Positions 54,621 to 63,734 of a stretch of 64,000 nucleotides of DNA are shown here, one piece after another (position 1 is the stretch's first letter; each line of letters starts with the position of its first letter). A program made the translations under genes and the position numbers. The DNA lies in contig NZ_AUKC01000015.1 of NCBI RefSeq assembly GCF_000424545.1, positions 29,950 through 93,949 of the forward strand, read 5' to 3'. This DNA is from Butyrivibrio sp. NC3005 (lineage in GTDB: Bacteria > Bacillota > Clostridia > Lachnospirales > Lachnospiraceae). The notes below the pieces were generated by a model that had not been told where the DNA came from, searched no databases, and was given only the letters and a program-made list of their open reading frames with translations.

Positions 54621-57293
54621 TTATTTCTGAAGCTGAGACAAACGCTCTTTAATCTGATCATACTGCTGCTGATACTTCTGCTGTTTTGCTTTCTCTTCAG
54701 CAATCTTAGCTTCAGGCGCCTTTGAAAGGAACTTTTCGTTTGAAAGCATTGCTTCCGAACGCTTAAGTTCTCCTTCCATTTTCTTCATTTCTTTTGTCAG
54801 ACGTTCAATTTCTGCTGAAAGATCAACAAGTTCAGCAAATGGAATATAAATGTTAGCACCAGGAATAACAACTGATACTGCATCATCTGAAATTCCATCC
54901 TTATTCTTCTGACAAACAGACTCACTTGCATATGCAAGGCTTTCGAAGAAAAGCTTACCTGTAGTAAATACATTCAGCATATTCTCATCTTCACTTACAA
55001 CAAATACTTTAGCCTTACGTGAAGGAGCAACATTCATCTGGCTTCTTACATTACGTATATTTCTAACTGCCTCTTTGATAATCTCAATGTCATGCTCATC
55101 TTTTTCAAAATGACGCTCATTGCTATATACAGGCCATGAAGAAATCATAATAGATTCTTCTTCATCCTGAATAGTGCAAAAGATTTCCTCTGTGATAAAT
55201 GGCATGAATGGATGGAGAAGCTTAAGTCCATCGATAAGTACAGTTTGAAGTGTCCAAAGAGCTGCATTTCTTGATACCTGATTATCAGAATTATACAGTC
55301 TTGGCTTAACCATCTCAATATACCAGTCGCAGAACTCTTCCCATATAAAGTCATATACTTTGGAGACTGCTATACCCATCTCGAACTTATCCATATTCTC
55401 AGTAACTTCTTTTACTGTGTCATTTAACTTGGATAAAATCCAATGATCAACAGGTTCAAGTCCTTCTGGCATTGGCTGATGAATAGCACTCTTTTCATCC
55501 TCACCCATATTCATCATAATGAAACGAGACGCATTCCATACCTTATTAGCAAAGTTACGGCTGTTTTCAACACGCTCTGTATAAAAACGCATGTCATTTC
55601 CAGGTGCATTACCTGTTACAAGAGTAAGACGAAGTGCATCTGCTCCATAATTGGCAATGATTTCAAGAGGATCAATACCATTTCCGAGAGATTTACTCAT
55701 CTTTCTACCCTGAGAATCTCTTACAAGTCCATGGAAAAGAACTGTCTTGAACGGACGCTCACCCATCTGCTCATATCCTGAGAAAATCATACGGATTACC
55801 CAGAAGAAGATAATATCATATCCTGTTACAAGTACATCTGTAGGATAGAAATACTTCAAATCTTCTGTCATTTCAGGCCATCCAAGTGTTTCAAATGGCC
55901 ACAATGCAGATGAGAACCATGTATCAAGTGTATCAGGATCCTGTGTGAAATGAGTACATCCACACTTAGGACATACGCTAGGAGCTGTAGCTGCAACTAT
56001 AGTCTCACCACATTCATCACAATAGTATGCAGGAATACGATGTCCCCACCAAAGCTGACGTGAAATACACCAGTCTTTAATGTTATTAGTCCAGTTGAAA
56101 TAAGTCTTTTCCATTGACTTAGGAATAAGATTAATCTCGCCATCCTCGATAGCCTTAACAGCTGGTTTAATAAGCTCGTCCATCTTAACAAACCACTGTT
56201 CTTTTACCATAGGCTCAACTGTTGTTCCACATCTGTCATGTGTACCAACGTTGTGAGTAAGATCTTCAATTTTAACTAAAAGGCCCATCTCATCAAGTTC
56301 TTTTACGATAGCATCTCTTGCTTCATAACGATCCATACCTGCGAACTTGCCGCCATTTTCATTGATAGTAGCATCATCATTTAGTACGTTAATAACCTCA
56401 AGGTTATGACGCTTACCAACTTCGAAATCGTTAGGGTCATGAGCTGGAGTAATCTTAACAACACCAGTTCCTTCCTCAGGATCAGCATGCTCATCTGCAA
56501 CAATTTCGATAGGACGGTTAACTATTGGAAGCATTACTTTCTTTCCAATAAGATCTTTGTATCTCTCATCTTCCGGATTTACTGCTACAGCTGTATCACC
56601 GAGCATAGTCTCTGGTCTTGTTGTTGCAAACTCAAGGAATCTTGTTGTTGAAACAGTTCCGTCATCCTCGATAATTGGATACTTAATGTGCCAGAAGTGG
56701 CTTGCCTGCTCCTTGTATTCAACCTCTGCATCAGAAATGGATGTTTTACAAACAGGGCACCAGTTAACCATACGGTTTCCTTTATAAATCCATCCTTTTT
56801 CGTGCATCTTAACAAATACTTCAGTAACAGCCTTGTTGCATCCCTCATCCATTGTAAATCTTTCACGATCCCAATCGCAGGAAGAACCAAGCTTTTTAAG
56901 CTGCTTTACAATACGTCCGCCGTACTCTTTTCTCCAGTCCCAGCACTTCTCAAGGAACTTCTCACGTCCAAGATCAGCTTTAGTAATGCCCTGTTTCTTA
57001 AGGCTCTCGATAACCTTAACTTCTGTAGCAATAGAAGCATGGTCTGTTCCTGGCTGCCAAAGAGCATTATAACCTTCCATTCTCTTGAATCTGATAAGGA
57101 TATCCTGCATTGTCTCATCAAGAGCATGTCCCATATGAAGCTGACCTGTAATATTCGGAGGCGGAATAACAATTGTAAATGGTTTCTTTGTTTTATCAAC
57201 TTCAGCGTGGAAATACTTTTTTTCTTCCCACTTACTGTAGAGGCGATCTTCGATTCCTTGAGGATCGTAGGTCTTTGCCAATTCTTTTCTCAT
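54621..57293 (-). CDS. valS: Valyl-tRNA synthetase
   Basis: ValS charges tRNA-Val and edits threonine. The 890 residues show the HIGH region PPPNITGQLHMGHALDE (about 45), the editing domain (TTRPETMLGDTAVAVNP, about 217-233), a zinc-type CDECGE...CPKCGC insertion (about 420), the KMSKS loop RKMSKSLGNGIDP (about 528), the anticodon-binding domain and a C-terminal coiled coil (about 825-888). AGGAGAAAATCTA precedes the ATG. A T-box leader lies directly upstream. Confidence 0.97.
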   Translation of the reverse strand: MRKELAKTYDPQGIEDRLYSKWEEKKYFHAEVDKTKKPFTIVIPPPNITGQLHMGHALDETMQDILIRFKRMEGYNALWQPGTDHASIATEVKVIESLKKQGITKADLGREKFLEKCWDWRKEYGGRIVKQLKKLGSSCDWDRERFTMDEGCNKAVTEVFVKMHEKGWIYKGNRMVNWCPVCKTSISDAEVEYKEQASHFWHIKYPIIEDDGTVSTTRFLEFATTRPETMLGDTAVAVNPEDERYKDLIGKKVMLPIVNRPIEIVADEHADPEEGTGVVKITPAHDPNDFEVGKRHNLEVINVLNDDATINENGGKFAGMDRYEARDAIVKELDEMGLLVKIEDLTHNVGTHDRCGTTVEPMVKEQWFVKMDELIKPAVKAIEDGEINLIPKSMEKTYFNWTNNIKDWCISRQLWWGHRIPAYYCDECGETIVAATAPSVCPKCGCTHFTQDPDTLDTWFSSALWPFETLGWPEMTEDLKYFYPTDVLVTGYDIIFFWVIRMIFSGYEQMGERPFKTVLFHGLVRDSQGRKMSKSLGNGIDPLEIIANYGADALRLTLVTGNAPGNDMRFYTERVENSRNFANKVWNASRFIMMNMGEDEKSAIHQPMPEGLEPVDHWILSKLNDTVKEVTENMDKFEMGIAVSKVYDFIWEEFCDWYIEMVKPRLYNSDNQVSRNAALWTLQTVLIDGLKLLHPFMPFITEEIFCTIQDEEESIMISSWPVYSNERHFEKDEHDIEIIKEAVRNIRNVRSQMNVAPSRKAKVFVVSEDENMLNVFTTGKLFFESLAYASESVCQKNKDGISDDAVSVVIPGANIYIPFAELVDLSAEIERLTKEMKKMEGELKRSEAMLSNEKFLSKAPEAKIAEEKAKQQKYQQQYDQIKERLSQLQK

Positions 57294-57316
57294 TAGATTT
57301 TCTCCTTTTGTGAAAA

Positions 57317-57605
57317 TAAAAAAGCCCTCGACTGATATTAACAGTCAAGGGCGTAACATACGCGGTACCACCTTGTCTTATCACTTTCCATCTAAAAACA
57401 ATGGTTCATCCTTTAACGCTGACGCTGCGGAAGTACCTAATGAATAATTCTTTCTCAGTACTTCGGCTCCGAAGCTACCTTCTAGATATTCAAATTGATA
57501 TCCTCTCAGCTGCATATTCGCCAAAAGCTGTAAAGCCAAGCGAATAGCGGATACTTCTCTGACAATTTGAGCTTATCTATACTCCTCTTCATCAATGCCT
57601 TTTTG
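57317..57605 (-). promoter_or_regulatory. T-box leader of valS
   Basis: The minus strand holds GAAGAGGAGTA at the base of stem I, a long stem I (TATTCGC/GCGAATA and CAAATTG/CAATTTG), CAGCGTTAAAGG before the antiterminator, and the T-box motif AAGGTGGTACCGCG (57361-57374). The terminator GCCCTTGACTG/CAGTCGAGGGC with TTTTTT follows at 57317-57352. The T-box UGGU pairs with an ACCA tRNA end, as expected for tRNA-Val. I could not place a valine specifier codon by eye. Confidence 0.92.
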
Positions 57606-57611
57606 TGTTAT

Positions 57612-57640
57612 ATAATAAAGAAACAACGCTTTTCTGTCAA
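57612..57640 (-). promoter_or_regulatory. valS promoter
   Basis: A perfect -35 TTGACA (57635-57640) and -10 TATTAT (57612-57617), spaced by 17 bases, lie just upstream of the T-box leader. Confidence 0.85.
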
Positions 57641-57703
57641 GAGTAATGTTAGCCAAATCACATGTTCCCGTTATATTACTTGTATATCGATATATTAACC
57701 ATT

Positions 57704-60109
57704 TCAGTCACTTGAATTATTTCTTTTGTTCCAGAAATCTTCCAGCCTTCTTTCTACCATGTCGGAAGAAACAACATCAATTTTGTTCCATTCCCTAGGA
57801 AACAGCGATTTGTATTCCCATTGAAGAAATCTGTTATCAAGAAGTGCTACAACACCCTCATCTTCCTTGGTTCTTATAACCCTTCCTGCTGCCTGAAGAA
57901 CTTTATTCATCCCAGGATATCTATAGGCGTATGAAAATCCATCCTGTCCCATATCGTCAAAATAGTGTCTTAATATCTCTCGTTCATTGCATACAAGCGG
58001 TATACCACATCCCACAATAATAGAACCGATAAGGCTATCTTTTTTCAAGTCAATTCCTTCTCCGAATATTCCTCCTAAAACGCAAAAGCCCAAAACGCTT
58101 GTATTATCTACATATTCAACATCCATTTGAATAATGTTAGAAAGTTCTAAGCTGTTACCTTCTGAAAACCTTGCAAGAAACTCTTCCCTTTCTTCATCAC
58201 TCATGCCTTCTCCCTGTATCAAGATTTCAACATCATCTTCCCCTGCATACTTCGACATATACATTTCATAAACATTTTCCAGAAATGCATGCGACGGAAA
58301 AAAGGCCATATAGTTACCTTTTTTAGAATTTACCATAAGATGTATATACTCGGCAATTTTAGAATACTGAACAGGTCCTCTGTCTACATACCTTGTAGTT
58401 ACATCTTTTGCTAAAATAAGCTCTCTTTTTTCAGGATCAAATACCGATGTCGCATACATTTCAAAGTCTTCATCTGTCCCGCCTAAAAGCTTTTTATAGT
58501 ATTGAATCGGCAAAAAAGTTGCAGAAAACAGTATAGTAGATACAGCTTTCTGCATACATGCTCCAAGTCCTGACGACGGATCTGCACACAAAACTCTTAC
58601 TCTGAATCCCTTTTGCTCATCCACTTCCTGATATATTCTGTAATGTTCATCTATCATGTCATATATAACCAAAAACTTAGACAGCTTGAAGTAATAATCC
58701 AATATATCATCTCTACAAGTATCCTGCCTGTTTTCATCAAGGTATGAAGATATTGCAGAATACAATCTTTGGACTGCATCTGTCAAAGGTTCAATTGAAA
58801 AAAGTATTTTAGGTTTATTGTCATCATACATTTCATCTAGAAGATTGCACAATCTTGTGAGATGAGCCTTAAAAGGAAAGCTTCCTAATGAGGAAGTTAT
58901 ATCTTTTAAATTTTGGGCATCTTCAAGGTACAATTCACTACTATATATATTCTGTCCCCTATCTAAGAGATTATGTGCCTCATCAATTAAGAAGATATAT
59001 TGGTCTTTTTTTCCTTCTGCAAAAAATCTTTTCAAATATACAAAAGGATCAAAAACATAGTTGTAATCACAAACCACCATATCTGCGAAAAGGCTCATAT
59101 CGAGTGAAAACTCAAACGGACAAACTTTATGTTTCTGCGCATAGTATCTAATAGTATCCCTGCTAAAGTCATCTTCATGAGTAAGAAGATCATATAAAGC
59201 TTCATTTATCCTGTTAAAATGCCCTTTTGCATACTCACAGGACTCAGGATTACAATTGGATTTTTCCAAAAAACAAATCTTGTCTTTAGCAGTAAGTGTT
59301 ATTGTTTTTAATCTTAAATTCTGATGAATACGTAGTAGTTTTACAGTATCAGCTGCTACCTGCCCTGTTATCGTTTTAGCTGTAAGATAAAAGATTTTCT
59401 CTGCTTTCTCCTGACCTATTGCCACAATAGAAGGAAAAAGTGTTGTAATTGTCTTTCCTGTTCCAGTAGGTGCCTCGAGAAACAGTTTTTTTCCATGAAC
59501 AATAGTTCTATATACACCTGCTGCCAGCTCCTTTTGCCCTTTTCTATAAGGAAAAGGAAAACTCAAACTCTTTATAGAGCTGTTACGTTCCTTCCTCCAA
59601 TCGGCTGCAAAATCTGTAAATTTCTGATACTTTGCTATTACATCATCAAACCAGGATGTAATCTGCGATGAAGTAAAAAGGTACTCAAAATACTTCATCT
59701 TCTCAGTATCTAGATTGCAATAACTAAGCCTAACTGATATCTTATTAAGTTCATGTGTAATCAAATAAATAGCTGCATAAACTTTTGCCTGAGCAAGATG
59801 AACTGCTACCGGATCATCCAGATGTTCTAAATTCTTGTATGTTCCTTTGATTTCATCAATTAATACAATGTCCCCCTCAACTATTCCATCTGCTCTTCCC
59901 TCTATAGTAAGATCGTATTTTCTACTATGAATAGTATATGAAAGCGGAACCTCTGCATGATATGAAGGTCCCTGCTTTTTTTGTATCATTCTATGTATTC
60001 TGCCACCTGCCTGCATTGCAGTTTCAGCATTTATATGTGTGCGGTTGTCGATATCGCCTTCTCGTAGAACAAATTCTACAAGTTCGCGAACTGATACCAT
60101 TAGTTCCAC
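57704..60109 (-). CDS. Nuclease-helicase fusion: PD-(D/E)XK domain with XPD/DinG-type helicase
   Basis: Residues 1-170 resemble a PD-(D/E)XK nuclease (EGRADGIVEGDIVLIDEIKG gives Asp and the E-x-K pair). Residues 185-800 are a superfamily 2 XPD/Rad3 helicase: Walker A APTGTGKT (about 216), four cysteines spaced as in the iron-sulfur domain (CFLEKSNC, C, CPFEF; about 280-350), the DEAH box LIDEAHNLLDRG (about 405), and motif VI QAAGRVIRTKED (about 755). It should unwind DNA 5' to 3' and may cut it. The GTG start at 60109 has GGGAGGA seven bases upstream. It is a plausible repair enzyme; the partner and substrate are unknown. Confidence 0.85.
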   Translation of the reverse strand: MELMVSVRELVEFVLREGDIDNRTHINAETAMQAGGRIHRMIQKKQGPSYHAEVPLSYTIHSRKYDLTIEGRADGIVEGDIVLIDEIKGTYKNLEHLDDPVAVHLAQAKVYAAIYLITHELNKISVRLSYCNLDTEKMKYFEYLFTSSQITSWFDDVIAKYQKFTDFAADWRKERNSSIKSLSFPFPYRKGQKELAAGVYRTIVHGKKLFLEAPTGTGKTITTLFPSIVAIGQEKAEKIFYLTAKTITGQVAADTVKLLRIHQNLRLKTITLTAKDKICFLEKSNCNPESCEYAKGHFNRINEALYDLLTHEDDFSRDTIRYYAQKHKVCPFEFSLDMSLFADMVVCDYNYVFDPFVYLKRFFAEGKKDQYIFLIDEAHNLLDRGQNIYSSELYLEDAQNLKDITSSLGSFPFKAHLTRLCNLLDEMYDDNKPKILFSIEPLTDAVQRLYSAISSYLDENRQDTCRDDILDYYFKLSKFLVIYDMIDEHYRIYQEVDEQKGFRVRVLCADPSSGLGACMQKAVSTILFSATFLPIQYYKKLLGGTDEDFEMYATSVFDPEKRELILAKDVTTRYVDRGPVQYSKIAEYIHLMVNSKKGNYMAFFPSHAFLENVYEMYMSKYAGEDDVEILIQGEGMSDEEREEFLARFSEGNSLELSNIIQMDVEYVDNTSVLGFCVLGGIFGEGIDLKKDSLIGSIIVGCGIPLVCNEREILRHYFDDMGQDGFSYAYRYPGMNKVLQAAGRVIRTKEDEGVVALLDNRFLQWEYKSLFPREWNKIDVVSSDMVERRLEDFWNKRNNSSD

Positions 60110-60189
60110 CGCAAATCCTCCCGGTACTTATATTTCTTTTGCTGAGAATTTCTTTTGCCAAGTATTAAACACATTTAAAATAAACAAAA

Positions 60190-60228
60190 AAACTCCCTAC
60201 GGCATTATATCATACCGTAAAGAGTATT
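60190..60228 (-). terminator. Hairpin with T run in the helicase leader
   Basis: ACTC-TACGG pairs with CCGTA-GAGT around an AT-rich loop and is followed by TTTTTTTG on the minus strand. It lies about 80 bases before the helicase start. The leader further upstream has a perfect 10-bp inverted repeat, TGATACAATA (60358-60367) and TATTGTATCA (60435-60444); one arm looks like an extended -10. Confidence 0.6.
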
Positions 60229-60492
60229 TTCACATGGTTCAAGAAAATGTATTTTTCGTTTTTACGAAACAACAAGAATCCAACTTTATTTATGTTCATC
60301 TTATTGTTCTCATAGATTTTTTTTAACAAATATTCAAAATGAATTCATAGACTTTCCTGATACAATATGCCATACTTAAGCTCGTCTAGGTAAAGTTTAT
60401 CAGCATACCTTACAATTAAGCGTGTTCATTGTTCTATTGTATCAATAAATACACTTTTTTAATAATCACCTATGTAAGTTTTTTTTTATCAT

Positions 60493-60527
60493 AAAAAGGG
60501 GAGCCTGCTATATTTATGCGACTCCCA
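60493..60527 (-). terminator. Terminator of the HPr-like gene
   Basis: GGGAGTC-GC pairs with GC-GGCTCCC (one bulge) and is followed by CTTTTTATG on the minus strand, 12 bases after the stop codon. Confidence 0.75.
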
Positions 60528-60538
60528 TACATTTTGTA

Positions 60539-60775
60539 TTATTTTACCTCGATAGTAGCTAAATATTCCTCAAACTTTTCGTTTTCACCATAGTAACTTA
60601 CAGTAAGGTTCTTCTGAAGATTAAGTGCAAGAATACCAAGGATTGACTTTGCATCAACTACAATGCTTCCAAGAGATACATCAATGTCGAAATTGCATGA
60701 CTCAGCCTCATGAACAAAGTTCTTTACCTCTGATGGTGTAATTCTAACTACGTGTTTAATTCTCTCTTTAACCAT
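60539..60775 (-). CDS. HPr-like protein lacking the phosphorylatable histidine
   Basis: The 78-residue product from the ATG at 60775 aligns with HPr along its length: the Ser46 region is present as DAKSILGILALNL, and the C-terminal YGENEKFEEYLATIEV matches the last helix. Where HPr has GLHARPA, this protein has ITPSEVKNF, so His15 is missing. It cannot accept phosphate from enzyme I, but the serine may be a target of HPr kinase, as in Bacillus Crh. An upstream ATG at 60811 is open but gives an atypical extension. It is monocistronic, with a promoter at 60892-60919 and a terminator. Confidence 0.82.
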   Translation of the reverse strand: MVKERIKHVVRITPSEVKNFVHEAESCNFDIDVSLGSIVVDAKSILGILALNLQKNLTVSYYGENEKFEEYLATIEVK

Positions 60776-60891
60776 TATAATTCCATTTCCTTTCCGCAGA
60801 TTCGGTTCCATCCGTACTCGACCAATAACTCCAAATTTAAATAAGTCGTCTGCTTGAAAAACAATTTTTTACTTCTCGTTGATTCTTGTAT

Positions 60892-60919
60892 ATTATAATT
60901 CTTTCGTGCTGATTGTAAA
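60892..60919 (-). promoter_or_regulatory. Promoter of the HPr-like gene
   Basis: -35 TTTACA (60914-60919) and -10 TATAAT (60892-60897) are spaced by 16 bases on the minus strand, with a leader of about 110 bases. Confidence 0.65.
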
Positions 60920-61141
60920 GTCAAAATCCCCCGAAAAAATTAACAAAAAACCATGAAAAAATTTGTTGTCGCGTGTAAAATGGCACAATAAAAATCATGT
61001 TTTTGTATATCAAAAACATTTTCAATGTATTTTTATGATAGAAAACAAACACTTTTTCATACATAAATAAACTTTTTTGCCATAATATAATTTTATTTTT
61101 TTAATTTTTTCAAATTCTAATTTTTTTATAAACTAAAGAAC

Positions 61142-61170
61142 TTGAAAAGTTTAGAAAAAAGGTTTTAAAT
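61142..61170 (+). promoter_or_regulatory. Candidate asnA promoter
   Basis: TTGAAA and TTAAAT are spaced by 17 bases about 80 bases before asnA. The gap upstream (60920-61141) is extremely AT-rich and shows no T-box or known riboswitch. Confidence 0.4.
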
Positions 61171-61249
61171 AAGTATATTGATTAGCACTTTAAAGCACGT
61201 TAGTTATTCTAACAATAATCAAATATTATGATAAGGAAGGGAATAAACA

Positions 61250-62260
61250 ATGGAAAATCTTAAGATTCCTAATAACTACCATTCCGAATTGAACTTGCAT
61301 GATACTCAGATAGCTATCAAGACTGTTAAAGACTTCTTCCAAAGTCTTCTTGCTGAGCGTCTTAATCTTTTACGTGTATCTGCACCTCTTTTCGTAGATC
61401 CAGCATCAGGTCTTAATGACAACCTCAATGGTGTAGAACGTCCTGTTTCTTTTGACATCAAAAATGATACAGATCACTCCGCAGAAATCGTTCACTCACT
61501 TGCTAAATGGAAAAGATTCGCACTCAAAAAGTATGGCTTTAATGTTGGTGAAGGTCTTTATACTGATATGAATGCTATTAGAAGAGACGAAGAAACAGAT
61601 AACATACATTCAATTTTTGTAGATCAGTGGGACTGGGAAAAGATTATAAAAAGAGAAGATAGAACAATAGACTATCTCAAAGAAACAGTGAGCCAGGTTT
61701 ATAAGGTTCTACGTAAGACGGAAAAATTCCTTTCTATCAGATATGATTATATAGAAGAAATTCTTCCAAAAGACATTTACTTTATAAGCACAAAAGAGCT
61801 CGAAGCACTTTACCCAGATAAAACTCCTAAGGAGCGAGAGTATCTTATAACTAAAGAAAAAGGCGCTGTATGCCTTATGCAGATTGGAGACAAACTTGCA
61901 AATGGCAAGCCTCATGACGGCAGAGCTCCAGACTATGACGATTGGGCATTAAATGCTGATATTCTTGTTTATTATCCTGTACTTGATATTGCTCTTGAGC
62001 TTTCCTCTATGGGAATAAGAGTTGATGCCACTTCTTTGAAACAGCAGCTTGAAAAAGCCGGATGCACAAAACGTGCAGAACTTCCTTTCCAGAAAGCCAT
62101 TCTAAGTGATGAGCTTCCACTTACAATAGGTGGTGGTATTGGTCAGTCACGAATTTGTATGTTCTTCCTAAGAAAGGCTCACATCGGAGAAGTTCAAAGT
62201 TCACTTTGGCCAAAAGATGTTGAAGAAGCTGCGCTTTCAAACGGAATTCAACTTCTATGA
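61250..62260 (+). CDS. asnA: Aspartate-ammonia ligase AsnA
   Basis: AsnA makes asparagine from aspartate, ammonia and ATP and is related to class II tRNA synthetases. The 336 residues show LNLLRVSAPLFVDPASGLND (about 40), VERPVSFDI, the class II-like SLAKWKRFALKKYG, and the C-terminal GGGIGQSRICMFFLRKAHIG (about 292-311). GGAAGGGA precedes the ATG. It is a single gene, ending 24 bases before repeat B3. It fits the ammonia-assimilating character of the window, with two glutamine synthetases. Confidence 0.96.
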   Translation: MENLKIPNNYHSELNLHDTQIAIKTVKDFFQSLLAERLNLLRVSAPLFVDPASGLNDNLNGVERPVSFDIKNDTDHSAEIVHSLAKWKRFALKKYGFNVGEGLYTDMNAIRRDEETDNIHSIFVDQWDWEKIIKREDRTIDYLKETVSQVYKVLRKTEKFLSIRYDYIEEILPKDIYFISTKELEALYPDKTPKEREYLITKEKGAVCLMQIGDKLANGKPHDGRAPDYDDWALNADILVYYPVLDIALELSSMGIRVDATSLKQQLEKAGCTKRAELPFQKAILSDELPLTIGGGIGQSRICMFFLRKAHIGEVQSSLWPKDVEEAALSNGIQLL

Positions 62261-62284
62261 TTTAGTTTATTGTTTATATAGTCC

Positions 62285-62358
62285 GTTTTGATGGTTTGTA
62301 TATTTCGTCGCAGAAACGATTTAAGTTCTTACCGTGAAATATTGCAAGCCATCAAAAC
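62285..62358 (+). repeat. Structured repeat B, short copy 3 (74 bp)
   Basis: Arms GTTTTGATGG and CCATCAAAAC pair perfectly, followed inward by TTTGTATATTTCGTCGCAGA and GAAATATTGCAAG as in B1 and B2. The inner stem present in B1 and B2 is missing, making the copy 67 bases shorter. It lies between convergent asnA and the M24 peptidase gene. It shares ATATAGTCCG with the flank of B2. Confidence 0.8.
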
Positions 62359-62396
62359 TAAACTAATAGATGTACAATTTTCTGCCTGAATTTTCT

Positions 62397-63479
62397 TTAT
62401 CCAAGAACTTCAATTTCTTTGGAATAATTATTTAAAATCTCACATCCATCTTCTGTAATAAGAGCAAGATCTTCAATTCTAACTCCAACAACTTCAGGAA
62501 TATAAATACCCGGTTCAATAGAAAATACATTTCCAGCCTGAGTCAAATTCTCATTTGCCATTGATACATCGCCAAATTCATGATCTTCTATTCCTATGAA
62601 ATGACCAAGTCTGTGAGTAAATTCACTTCCATGACCACCTTCTGTAATAATATCTCTTGCCTTTTTATCTATGTCTTGAAGCTTAATACCTGCACGAAGC
62701 ATTTTCTCTGCTTCTTCGTTTGCGGATCTTACAAGATTATAGACTTCTTTCTGAATAGCTGTTGGTTCTTTTTTCCAGAAAAAGCATCTTGTCATGTCGC
62801 TGCAATACTCATTTACCACGCAGCCCACATCAAACAAAACACCATCACCTTCTTTTAAGGCGGTATTATCAGGCATATGGTGACCATCTGCTGCATTTTT
62901 GCCAAACGCTACAATAGGATCAAAAGAATATCTGCTAGCGCCAAGTTTCTTGTAAATTCCCAGCATACTCTCAGCCACTTCCAATTCAGTCACACCATCT
63001 CTAAGAAGTTTCTTGAATTCATCCATAGCCATATCATTTACATTAGAAGAAATACGCATCTTCTCGCGCTCAGCCTCATCTTTGATTGCTCTGGCAGAAT
63101 CAATTGCTATTGAAGCATTACAAAAATTCTTTGCAATATTACTTTCTATCATTGCTAAAAGAAAATTTGCTGTAAGATTCTTATCAACCCCTAGTATTTT
63201 TTCGCTTTCAATAAAAGGTCTTATAACATTTATAACAAAATCAGTATCTTTAAAATATACCTTCTTTGCTCCACAATCTTCTGCAAAACTAAATAACTCA
63301 TTTAAGAAAAGTACCGGTTCACTACCCTTCTTTATAAGGAGTCCCAAAAAACGTTCTCCGGGAAAAATCCACTTACCTGTCATGTAAAAAATAGCGACTG
63401 GATCTGAAATAATCATCTGCTCTACGCCAATTTTTTCCAATTGCCTATATACCTTGTCAATTCTGTTCTTGTCTATCAT
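62397..63479 (-). CDS. M24-family metallopeptidase (Xaa-Pro dipeptidase type)
   Basis: An N-terminal creatinase-like domain (1-125) is followed by the pita-bread catalytic domain. Metal ligands are visible: two Asp in FDVGCVVNEYCSDMTR (about 215-228), His in HRLGHFIGIEDHE (about 290), Glu in SIEPGIYIPEV (about 322) and Glu in VRIEDLAL (about 338). It should cleave Xaa-Pro or other N-terminal bonds in cytoplasmic peptides. At 360 residues it has the YqhT/PepQ-like size. GAGGTGAAGC precedes the ATG. Confidence 0.92.
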   Translation of the reverse strand: MIDKNRIDKVYRQLEKIGVEQMIISDPVAIFYMTGKWIFPGERFLGLLIKKGSEPVLFLNELFSFAEDCGAKKVYFKDTDFVINVIRPFIESEKILGVDKNLTANFLLAMIESNIAKNFCNASIAIDSARAIKDEAEREKMRISSNVNDMAMDEFKKLLRDGVTELEVAESMLGIYKKLGASRYSFDPIVAFGKNAADGHHMPDNTALKEGDGVLFDVGCVVNEYCSDMTRCFFWKKEPTAIQKEVYNLVRSANEEAEKMLRAGIKLQDIDKKARDIITEGGHGSEFTHRLGHFIGIEDHEFGDVSMANENLTQAGNVFSIEPGIYIPEVVGVRIEDLALITEDGCEILNNYSKEIEVLG

Positions 63480-63734
63480 GCTTCACCTCATTTTATGCTA
63501 ATTTAGTTTCTACTCAAATTTAAGATAATACTCAGCAAAAAAACTCTTCGTTCTTGTATTGTCTTCTAACTGTGAACACTACCACAAAATCTGCTTTTCA
63601 TCAACCACATACTGCCTTCTATCAAGAATTATTCTCATAAAGAAAAAATATGTTATCATAATACTCGTGAAAAGGTAGTGTCAAGTGACCTATGAAAGAA
63701 AAAGGCTCAAATGAACCTTGAAAACTGTAGATAT
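63480..63734. other. AT-rich gap with no recognised gene
   Basis: This gap between the M24 gene and the GC-rich hairpin region has host-like base composition. A TATCAT/ATAATA-rich stretch near 63650 could be a plus-strand promoter leading into the hairpin region, but this is weak. Confidence 0.35.

Noticed and set aside
56688..57296. Plus-strand frame of 202 codons opposite valS
   Set aside because: It is antisense to the conserved HIGH-containing end of valS and its open state follows from valS codon use.
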